Below are positions 7,367-12,245 of a stretch of DNA of 12,245 nucleotides, piece after piece. Each line of letters starts with the position of its first letter. Position 1 is the stretch's first letter. The notes beneath the pieces are model-generated. The model was not told the DNA's origin, did not search any database, and was given only the letters and a program-made list of their open reading frames with translations. Made by a program: the position numbers and the translations under genes. The stretch spans positions 1-12,245 of the forward strand of contig JAICUS010000125.1 of NCBI GenBank assembly GCA_025935735.1, given 5' to 3'. Source of the stretch: Solirubrobacteraceae bacterium. GTDB taxonomy: Bacteria > Actinomycetota > Thermoleophilia > Solirubrobacterales > Solirubrobacteraceae.

Positions 7367-8383
7367 ATGGCCCGTGTCCGCCTGACCGGATTGCTGCTGC
7401 TCGCCGCCGTGGCGCTGGCCGCCTGCGGCAGCGCCGCGAACCGGCCGACGCGCGACCCGTCGCTCAACCTCCCCAGCGACAACGGCATCCGCACGTCGGT
7501 CCGCAAGGCGTCCGCCCCGGCCAAGACCGAGTTCCCGTCGCCGGCCGGCAAGACGCTGCAGGAGCTCTCGCAGTCGATGTCCGCCGGCCCGACGCTGGCC
7601 ATGGCGAGCTCGCAGTTCGACACGGGCCACAACCGGATCGCGTTCGGCGTCATCGGCCAGGACGGCCGCCCGGTCTACGGCCCGACCGCGCTCTACGTCG
7701 CCGCCAACCCGGGCGCGCCGGCCGAGGGGCCCTACGTGGCGCCGGCCGACGTGCTGCTCACCGAGGCCCGCTACCGCTCCAAGCAGGCGGCCACCGCGGC
7801 CGACCCGTTCGTCGCCGTCTACGGCGCGCTCGGCGTCCCGTTCGCCAAGAGCGGCCGCTACGCCGTGCTCGCCGCCACGCGGCAGTCCAACGGCAAGCTG
7901 GCCGGCTCAGGCACGACGATCACGGTCTCCCAGGCCTCGCAGGACCCGATCCCGCGCGTGGGCCAGAAGGCGCCGAAGGTGCACACGGACACGCTGGCCG
8001 GCGCCGGCGGCGACGTCCGCAAGATCGACACGCGCGACCCGCCCGACGACATGCACAAGGTCGACTTCGCCGACGTGGTGGGCAAGAAGCCGGTGGCGCT
8101 GCTGTTCGCCACCCCGCAGCTCTGCCAGTCGCGGGTCTGCGGGCCGGTGACCGACATCGCCTACCAGATGGAGGCCAAGTACGGGTCCCAGATGGACTTC
8201 ATCCATCAGGAGGTCTACGTCGACAACACCCCGGCCAAGGGACTGCGCAAGCCGCTGCAGGAGTTCGGGCTGCGCACCGAGCCGTGGCTGTTCGTGGTGA
8301 ACAAGCAGGGGCGGATCACCGCCCGGCTCGAGGGCTCGATCGGCGTGCGGCAGTTCGAGCAGGCCGTCAAGTCCGGCCTGTGA
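7367..8383 (+). CDS. Lipoprotein with C-terminal thioredoxin-like (Sco/redoxin-type) domain
   Basis: A 338-residue exported lipoprotein. Residues 1-19 form a short signal (RVR, then a Leu/Ala core) ending in the lipobox LAAC with Cys20 as the lipidated residue. Residues of about 75-195 look like a beta-rich domain (FDTGHNRIAFGVI, later GRYAVLAAT, GTTITV). From about 200, VGQKAPKV opens a thioredoxin-like domain with the motif CQSRVC (Cys253, Cys258), and TEPWLFVVNKQGRI follows where redoxins place the cis-proline strand. The Cys-x4-Cys spacing differs from thioredoxin CxxC and Sco CxxxC. Expected to face the outside of the membrane and handle thiols or a metal such as copper (inference). The start at 7367 puts the signal peptide at the N-terminus; an ATG at 7328 would bury it. 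The stop overlaps the next gene as GTGA, implying joint production with the membrane protein. Confidence 0.85.
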   Translation: MARVRLTGLLLLAAVALAACGSAANRPTRDPSLNLPSDNGIRTSVRKASAPAKTEFPSPAGKTLQELSQSMSAGPTLAMASSQFDTGHNRIAFGVIGQDGRPVYGPTALYVAANPGAPAEGPYVAPADVLLTEARYRSKQAATAADPFVAVYGALGVPFAKSGRYAVLAATRQSNGKLAGSGTTITVSQASQDPIPRVGQKAPKVHTDTLAGAGGDVRKIDTRDPPDDMHKVDFADVVGKKPVALLFATPQLCQSRVCGPVTDIAYQMEAKYGSQMDFIHQEVYVDNTPAKGLRKPLQEFGLRTEPWLFVVNKQGRITARLEGSIGVRQFEQAVKSGL

Positions 8384-9771
8384 GGCGCGCGGGCGGGGCG
8401 CTCGCCGCGGCGCTGGCCGCGCTGACGCTGTGGGCGCCCGCGCCCGCCTTCGCGCACGGCCTGGCCCAGCGCGAGCAGCTGCCGATCCCCCAGTGGCTGT
8501 TCGCCTGGGGCGCGGCCGCGGTGCTCGTCATCTCGTTCTTCGCGCTGGCCATGCTGTGGCCCGAGCCGCGGCTGGAGGGCGAGCGGTTCTGGCGCGCGCT
8601 GCCCGGCGGGCGCCTGCTGGCCGGCCCGGTCGTACAGGCGCTGTGCGGCGCGATCGGCGTCGCCCTGCTCGTGGTGACGATCGTGGCCGGCTACGTCGGC
8701 CAGGGCGTGGCGCTGGACAACTGGGCGCCGACGTTCATCCTGATCACGTTCTGGGTCGGGCTGGTCTTCGCGTCGATCCTGTTCGGCGACGTCTTCCGCG
8801 CGTTCAGCCCGTGGCGGGCGCTCGGGCGCGTGCTGCCGTCGCAGAACAAGCCCTACCCGGAGCGGCTGGGGCGCTGGCCGGCGGCGATCGGGCTGCTCGC
8901 CTTCACCTGGATCGAGCTCGTGTCCGGCTACGGCGACCACCCGGCGCGGCTGGTCACCGCGGCGCTCGTCTACACCGCGTGGACGCTGGCCGCGCAGATG
9001 CGCTGGGGCGTGGAGACGTGGTCGCGCCGGGGCGAGTCGTTCGCGGTCTACTACAACTTCTTCTCGCGCCTGTCCATATTCGAGACGCGCCGCGCGCTGG
9101 GCGTCCGCCGCCCGCTGACCGGGCTGCCGCCGCTGGACCGCCCGCCCGGCACGGTCGCCTTCGTCACCGTGATGATCGGCACGGTGACCTTCGACGGGCT
9201 CAGCCAGGGCGAGGCCTGGCGGTCGCTGTCGGCCCACGCCGTCGACGGCCTCGGGCACCTGGGGATCGGCCCGCTGGCCGCGGCGGAGATCGCCTCGACC
9301 ATCGGCCTGCTGTGCTGCGTCGCGCTGATCGGCGGCTTCTACCGGCTGGGGATCGAGGGGGCGCTCTCGGTCGGGGGCGGGATGACGCGCGACCGGCTCG
9401 AGCGCGGCTTCATCCACTCGCTCGTGCCGATCGCCGCGGTCTACGTGGCCGCGCACTACTTCACGTTCCTGATCTTCGAGGGGCAGGCGATCGGCTACCT
9501 GGCGAGCGATCCGTTCGGCCAGGGCTGGGACCTGCTGGGCACCGCGGCGGCGGGGATCGACTACGGCCTGTTCCCGCAGAAGGACACCTGGTACGTGCAG
9601 GTGGCCTTCGTGGTCGTCGGCCACGTCGCCGCGCTCACGCTCGCCCACGACCGCGCGCTGGTGATGTACAAGGACGCGAAGCTCGCCGTGCGCTCGCAGT
9701 ACTGGATGCTCGGCGTGATGGTCGGCTTCACCTCGCTCGCGCTCTGGCTGCTCGCCCAAGCCGGCCGCTAG
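8380..9771 (+). CDS. Polytopic membrane protein with predicted N-terminal histidine after signal cleavage
   Basis: A 463-residue integral membrane protein with about ten hydrophobic segments after a signal peptide. The GTG at 8380 gives an Arg-Arg start, an Ala/Leu core and the site AFA|H (cut after Ala25), so the mature protein would begin with His26. That chemistry is known from copper proteins of the CopC and LPMO type, where the terminal amine and histidine bind metal; here it is only inference. Further membrane histidines are His359 (AAHYF), His415 and His423 (GHVAALTLAH), which could bind metal or heme. I recall homologs labelled fenitrothion hydrolase in databases; that name is unverified and I do not adopt it. 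The gene overlaps the thioredoxin-like lipoprotein stop by four bases, so the two products probably work together at the outer face of the membrane. The longer frame from 8284 is a shadow. Confidence 0.8.
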   Translation: MRRAGGALAAALAALTLWAPAPAFAHGLAQREQLPIPQWLFAWGAAAVLVISFFALAMLWPEPRLEGERFWRALPGGRLLAGPVVQALCGAIGVALLVVTIVAGYVGQGVALDNWAPTFILITFWVGLVFASILFGDVFRAFSPWRALGRVLPSQNKPYPERLGRWPAAIGLLAFTWIELVSGYGDHPARLVTAALVYTAWTLAAQMRWGVETWSRRGESFAVYYNFFSRLSIFETRRALGVRRPLTGLPPLDRPPGTVAFVTVMIGTVTFDGLSQGEAWRSLSAHAVDGLGHLGIGPLAAAEIASTIGLLCCVALIGGFYRLGIEGALSVGGGMTRDRLERGFIHSLVPIAAVYVAAHYFTFLIFEGQAIGYLASDPFGQGWDLLGTAAAGIDYGLFPQKDTWYVQVAFVVVGHVAALTLAHDRALVMYKDAKLAVRSQYWMLGVMVGFTSLALWLLAQAGR

Positions 9772-9775
9772 GGGT

Positions 9776-9818
9776 GCCCGACCGGCGGACGCTCCGCAAC
9801 GTTCTCCGCCGGTCGGGC
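9776..9818. terminator. 14-bp perfect hairpin, bidirectional terminator
   Basis: Arms 9776-9789 (GCCCGACCGGCGGA) and 9805-9818 are perfectly complementary with a 15-base loop. It lies four bases after the membrane-protein stop and 16 bases before the end of the convergent glycoside hydrolase gene, so it can serve both strands. There is no T-tract on either side, as often in GC-rich genomes. Confidence 0.75.
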
Positions 9819-9834
9819 GGGCCCCCGAGCGGTC

Positions 9835-11115
9835 TCAACAGGCGTCGGCGGGTGGCGGGGCGGTCGGCTCGCGCGCGCCGCCCCACGCCGTCCACTCGGC
9901 CAGCGCCGGCGTGGACCGCGAGAGGTCCTCATTGACCAGCCCGCTCGGGAACGCCGGGTCAGAGCGGATCTCGTACTGGAAGGCCGTGGTCACCGCCGGG
10001 TCGCGCCACCAGCGCACGAGCCGGCGGTGCAGCGCTTCGCAGCCGGCGTGGGGGTCGGCGATCCGCCGGGCCGCGGACAGCTTCTTCGACGTCGGCCCGA
10101 CGCCCGTCTCGGTGATCCAGATCGTGAACGGCCGCCCGCAGCCGCGGGCCTTCAGCGCCTTCTCGGCCGCCGGCGCCGGATCGGGGCCGCCGATGTAGCC
10201 GTGCTGGCTCCACACGGTCGAGGCGCAGACGACGTCGCGCGGCAGCCCGGCGATGAATGACTGCACCGAGGTCAGATAGCCGGTGTCGCGCAGGATCCCC
10301 GCGGTCTCGCCGAGCACGATCTGCTGGTCGCCCGGCGCCTCGTCCAGCGCCTGCTGCAGCGTGCGCACGATGCCGGCGTAGGCCCCCGGGGCGAGGCTGG
10401 GCGAGGACGCGTCGCAGCGGTTGCGCTGCGGGCTGAGGAACTGCGGCAGGTTCGGCTCGTTCCACGCGCTCCAGAAGCGCAGGGTCGCGCCCGCCTGCCC
10501 GGCGACCGCGAGGATGCCGTTGACCAGCTGCGCGTAGGCGGCGAGGCCGGCGGCGGTCGGCACCTGCGCGCCCGTGCCGGTTCCCGGCTTCTCGCAGCCG
10601 CTCGGCGCCGACGCGGCCCAGGCCGGCGCGTTGAGGATGACCACCACCGCCTGCCAGCCGCCCTCGCGCTGGCGCGAGGCAAGTGCCTGCAGCTGCTCGG
10701 TCAGGCCGCTGTAGGGCAGGCACGGCGCGATGGTGCGCGCGCAGCCGCCGTTGTACTGCGCGAGGTCGGCGGGCACGCCGGCGGACGGCTGGATCGCCGC
10801 CCAGTCGATCAGGAGCCGGTAGAACGCCGGCCGGATCGCGCCCACCGCCGCCCGCCAGCGCGACCACGGCGGCTGCAGCGTGCGGTTCGCCGGGCTGGCG
10901 ATCAGGCTCGGGTTGGCCTCGGTGATCCCGACGGCGAGCCCCTTGCCGGCCGCCGGCAGCGGGGGCGGCGGCGGCGTGGGGGTGGGCGTGGCGGTGGCGG
11001 TCGGCCGCGGCGTCGGCTTGGGGGCGGGCGCAGGTCCGCCGCGCTGGCTGACGACGACCGCTACCACGACAGCAGTGACGAGCACGGCCGCGCCGATCGC
11101 GGCGAGCCGGCGCAT
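9835..11115 (-). CDS. Exported glycoside hydrolase, clan GH-A type TIM barrel
   Basis: A 426-residue exported protein. An N-terminal hydrophobic anchor (MRRLAAIG then Val/Ala-rich to about residue 23) is followed by a Pro/Thr-rich linker (about 26-57) and a TIM-barrel domain. The clan GH-A signature is clear: WNEP with Glu220 as predicted acid/base, and ITETG with Glu336 as predicted nucleophile. Supporting segments are FYRLLIDWAAIQP near the barrel start and a Trp-rich C-terminal part. There are eight cysteines outside the anchor, the last being the C-terminal residue, suggesting disulfides in an extracellular protein. The substrate is not evident; families such as GH5 or GH39 are plausible. 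Start: ATG 11115 chosen; an in-frame GTG at 11118 would add one residue. It lies downstream of erpA on the same strand, separated by a hairpin, so probably has its own promoter. Confidence 0.85.
   Translation of the reverse strand: MRRLAAIGAAVLVTAVVVAVVVSQRGGPAPAPKPTPRPTATATPTPTPPPPPLPAAGKGLAVGITEANPSLIASPANRTLQPPWSRWRAAVGAIRPAFYRLLIDWAAIQPSAGVPADLAQYNGGCARTIAPCLPYSGLTEQLQALASRQREGGWQAVVVILNAPAWAASAPSGCEKPGTGTGAQVPTAAGLAAYAQLVNGILAVAGQAGATLRFWSAWNEPNLPQFLSPQRNRCDASSPSLAPGAYAGIVRTLQQALDEAPGDQQIVLGETAGILRDTGYLTSVQSFIAGLPRDVVCASTVWSQHGYIGGPDPAPAAEKALKARGCGRPFTIWITETGVGPTSKKLSAARRIADPHAGCEALHRRLVRWWRDPAVTTAFQYEIRSDPAFPSGLVNEDLSRSTPALAEWTAWGGAREPTAPPPADAC
10955..11040 (-). repeat. Low-complexity Pro/Thr linker coding segment
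   Basis: This part of the hydrolase gene encodes alternating Pro-Thr, Pro-Ala and a run of five prolines. On the plus strand it shows as G-rich runs (for example 10961-10965, 10978-10982 and 11020-11024). It is the usual flexible spacer between a membrane anchor and an extracellular catalytic domain, and is prone to length variation. Confidence 0.7.
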
Positions 11116-11141
11116 CACATCGCGTAAGGTCGGATGATCGG

Positions 11142-11166
11142 GGCGGGGTGGAGGGGCTGCCCCGCC
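11142..11166 (-). terminator. 7-bp GC-only hairpin after erpA
   Basis: GGCGGGG at 11142-11148 and CCCCGCC at 11160-11166 pair around an 11-base loop. It begins seven bases downstream of the erpA stop on the minus strand and lies before the hydrolase gene. No T-tract follows. A candidate terminator separating the two minus-strand genes. Confidence 0.45.
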
Positions 11167-11173
11167 TTACCCC

Positions 11174-11527
11174 TTATACCGCGGAGACCTCTTCCTCCTC
11201 CGCGACGCGGAAGGAGGAGCCGCAGCCGCAGGCCGCGATGACATTGGGGTTGTCGACCTTGAAGCCGGCGCCCTGCAGGCCCTCGACGTAGTCGACGACG
11301 GCGCCGCGCACGTACGGAAGGCTTGGGCCGTCGACCAGGATGCGCAGGCCGTGGTCCTCGAAGACCGTGTCGCCGGAGCGCTCGCTGTCGAACGCCAGCG
11401 CGTATTGGAAGCCCGAGCAGCCGCCGCCGCGCACGCCGACGCGCAGCCCCGACGTCTGGACGTCCGCGCTCTGGGACGCGAGGAACTCCTGGACCTTCTG
11501 TGCGCCCTTTTCGGTGAAGGTGATCAC
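11174..11527 (-). CDS. erpA: A-type iron-sulfur cluster carrier ErpA
   Basis: A 117-residue A-type carrier that receives Fe-S clusters and passes them to apo-enzymes in the cytoplasm. The three ligand cysteines are in place: Cys37 in GGGCSGFQY, and Cys100 and Cys102 in CGCGSSF. VDYVEGLQGAGFKVDNPN matches ErpA more than IscA or SufA. The N-terminus MITFTEKGAQKV is typical when the GTG at 11527 is used; that codon has GGGAG nine bases upstream. An upstream ATG at 11569 would add 14 residues unlike the family and lies ahead of the likely transcription start, so it is rejected. The C-terminal tail is unusually acidic (four Glu in a row). It is divergent from bolA-grx, pointing to a shared role in Fe-S supply. 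Confidence 0.93.
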   Translation of the reverse strand: MITFTEKGAQKVQEFLASQSADVQTSGLRVGVRGGGCSGFQYALAFDSERSGDTVFEDHGLRILVDGPSLPYVRGAVVDYVEGLQGAGFKVDNPNVIAACGCGSSFRVAEEEEVSAV

Positions 11528-11536
11528 GTGTGCGAA

Positions 11537-11541
11537 CTCCC
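11537..11541 (-). promoter_or_regulatory. Ribosome-binding site (GGGAG) deciding the erpA start
   Basis: On the minus strand GGGAG is nine bases before the GTG at 11527. It is the clearest Shine-Dalgarno sequence in front of a gene in this window and selects the shorter erpA start. Confidence 0.65.
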
Positions 11542-11569
11542 GGGTGGTCTCCCTGCCAATGCTTCCCAA

Positions 11570-11575
11570 AGTGTA
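11570..11575 (-). promoter_or_regulatory. Candidate -10 box (TACACT) for erpA
   Basis: TACACT on the minus strand would start transcription near 11563, giving a leader of about 36 bases that contains the GGGAG site. It mirrors the plus-strand box of bolA around a central palindrome. Confidence 0.4.
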
Positions 11576-11585
11576 GCGACCGCTA
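11574..11585. promoter_or_regulatory. 12-bp perfect palindrome (TAGCGACCGCTA), candidate operator
   Basis: Two TAGCG half-sites in inverted orientation are separated by two bases. The centre of the palindrome is seven bases from the centre of each of the two divergent -10-like boxes, and its ends overlap both boxes. A regulator bound here would block both promoters. Which regulator is unknown; it is shorter than a classical IscR or SufR site. Confidence 0.35.
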
Positions 11586-11589
11586 GGCT
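11584..11589 (+). promoter_or_regulatory. Candidate -10 box (TAGGCT) for bolA-grx
   Basis: TAGGCT lies ten bases before the bolA ATG at 11600, with no Shine-Dalgarno sequence in between, so the mRNA would have only about 3-4 leader bases. Confidence 0.4.
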
Positions 11590-11599
11590 GTCAGTGGCG

Positions 11600-11836
11600 A
11601 TGCCGTCCACCGACGATCTCAAGCAGCGCATCGAGGAAGCGATCCCCGGCGCGCAGGCCGACGTGACCGATCTCACGGGCACCGGCGACCACTTCCGCGC
11701 CACCGTGGTCGCCCCCGAGTTCGCCGAGCTGAGCCGCATCGAGCAGCACCGCCGTGTGTACGCGGTGTTCGGGGCCGACATCGGCGGCCCCATCCATGCC
11801 CTGTCCCTCGTCACGAAGGCGGACCAGACACCGTGA
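11600..11836 (+). CDS. bolA: BolA family protein
   Basis: A 78-residue BolA-type protein. BolA proteins bind CGFS glutaredoxins and share a [2Fe-2S] cluster with them, acting in Fe-S trafficking or as regulators. The fold is recognisable from DLKQRIEEAIPGAQADVTDL, then DHFRATVVAPEF, the helix LSRIEQHRRVYAVFG and the closing IHALSL. His66 in that last motif is the invariant BolA histidine expected to be a cluster ligand; His31 and His50 are also present. The ATG at 11600 is chosen because it starts the domain directly; the open frame continues upstream to 11351 but only as a shadow of erpA. The stop overlaps the glutaredoxin GTG as GTGA, so the two partners are predicted to be translated together. 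Confidence 0.92.
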   Translation: MPSTDDLKQRIEEAIPGAQADVTDLTGTGDHFRATVVAPEFAELSRIEQHRRVYAVFGADIGGPIHALSLVTKADQTP

Positions 11837-12231
11837 GCAACCCCATCCGCGACGAGATCCAGAACGCGATCGACTCGCATGACGTCATCCTCTTCATGAA
11901 GGGCGTGCCGGAGCGGCCGATGTGCGGCTTCTCGGCTCGCACCGTGGCGGCGCTCGACTCGCTCGGCGCCTCCTACGCGGCAGTCGACATCCTGCCCGAC
12001 CCGCGCATCCGCCAGGAGCTGTCGGCCATCTCGCAGTGGCCGACGATCCCCCAGCTGTTCGTCAAGGGCGAGCTGGTGGGCGGCTGCGACATCGTCACGG
12101 AGATGTACGAGTCCGGCGAGCTCGCCTCGACCCTCGGCCTCTCCGCCCCCGCCGACGCGCCCGACGAGGCGCCCGCGGCGGCCGAGCCGGGTGCCCCGCC
12201 ACTCCAGATCCACAACAACCTCGCGTCCTAG
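11833..12231 (+). CDS. grxD: Monothiol CGFS glutaredoxin (Grx4/GrxD family)
   Basis: A 132-residue monothiol glutaredoxin that binds a [2Fe-2S] cluster through its active-site cysteine and glutathione, and hands clusters to partners such as BolA and A-type carriers. Visible: VILFMKGVPERPMCGFSART with the CGFS active site at Cys31-Ser34, then SQWPTIPQLFVKGELVGGCDIV containing the WPTIPQ and GGCD segments that hold glutathione. The core ends near residue 108 and is followed by an Ala/Pro/Glu-rich tail of about 25 residues ending in QIHNNLAS, not usual for the family (E. coli GrxD has 115 residues). The GTG start overlaps the bolA stop. Only 14 bases remain in the window after the stop. Confidence 0.93.
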   Translation: MSNPIRDEIQNAIDSHDVILFMKGVPERPMCGFSARTVAALDSLGASYAAVDILPDPRIRQELSAISQWPTIPQLFVKGELVGGCDIVTEMYESGELASTLGLSAPADAPDEAPAAAEPGAPPLQIHNNLAS

Positions 12232-12245
12232 CACCGCACTGCTCG

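Noticed and set aside
8284..8379. Upstream ATG at 8284 as the membrane-protein start
   Set aside because: The added residues are Arg-rich shadow of the lipoprotein gene; GTG 8380 gives a clean signal peptide and the GTGA overlap.
8215..9759. Long minus-strand open frame (514 codons) opposite the membrane protein
   Set aside because: Charged low-complexity shadow; the plus strand encodes clear membrane helices and a signal peptide.
10961..11028. G-quadruplex-like G runs on the plus strand
   Set aside because: They are the complement of proline codons in the linker of the hydrolase gene; loops are long and a separate role is not supported.
11528..11569. Upstream ATG at 11569 as the erpA start
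   Set aside because: Adds 14 residues absent from the family and ignores the GGGAG site correctly spaced for GTG 11527.
1..12245. tRNA, rRNA, CRISPR array, insertion sequence, attachment site or replication origin
   Set aside because: No direct-repeat array, cloverleaf-like segment, transposase motif or terminal inverted repeats were seen; no gene-free stretch exceeds 100 bases.

Overview
The window is dense, very GC-rich (G or C at most third codon positions) bacterial chromosome with no tRNA, rRNA, CRISPR or insertion sequence that I can see. The gene content fits an actinobacterium outside the classic Streptomyces/Mycobacterium groups, most likely Thermoleophilia (Solirubrobacterales-like): a PimA-type mannosyltransferase, a HemQ/chlorite-dismutase-family heme protein, many secreted Ala/Pro-rich proteins, and an ErpA-BolA-CGFS glutaredoxin set. 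This placement is inference from gene content, not from a marker gene.

Layout. (1) 1-2599, plus strand: the 3' part of methionine synthase metH, followed with a 4-base GTGA overlap by a patatin-like phospholipase. (2) 2596-4905, minus: a two-domain protein joining a PimA-like GT4 glycosyltransferase to a lysylphosphatidylglycerol-synthase-type (UPF0104) membrane domain. It converges on the patatin gene, and the two share the self-complementary CTAG as stop codons. (3) 4980-6654, plus: a HemQ/Cld-family protein and a DHH-family phosphoesterase, divergent from the glycosyltransferase. (4) 6657-6682: a 10-bp-stem hairpin, then a helix-hairpin-helix DNA glycosylase (6695-7315). (5) 7367-9771, plus: a two-gene unit of a lipoprotein with a C-terminal thioredoxin-like domain and a polytopic membrane protein whose predicted mature N-terminus is histidine. 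(6) 9776-9818: a 14-bp perfect hairpin between convergent genes. (7) 9835-11115, minus: an exported TIM-barrel glycoside hydrolase on a Pro/Thr-rich linker. (8) 11174-12231: an iron-sulfur module, erpA on the minus strand divergent from bolA-grx on the plus strand.

Themes. Three tightly coupled gene pairs use the same GTGA stop/start overlap with a GTG start. Outside such pairs, five gene starts have a TANNNT -10-like box (TAGGCT in three) 6-12 bases upstream of the start codon, mostly without a Shine-Dalgarno sequence, which suggests widespread leaderless or near-leaderless transcription. erpA fits the converse: its -10-like box lies about 40 bases upstream and a GGGAG ribosome-binding site is present.

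The most interesting leads are the thioredoxin-lipoprotein/His-first membrane protein pair, the glycosyltransferase-flippase-like fusion, the symmetric divergent promoter with a central palindrome between erpA and bolA, and the hairpin whose right arm contributes part of a -10-like box of the next gene.
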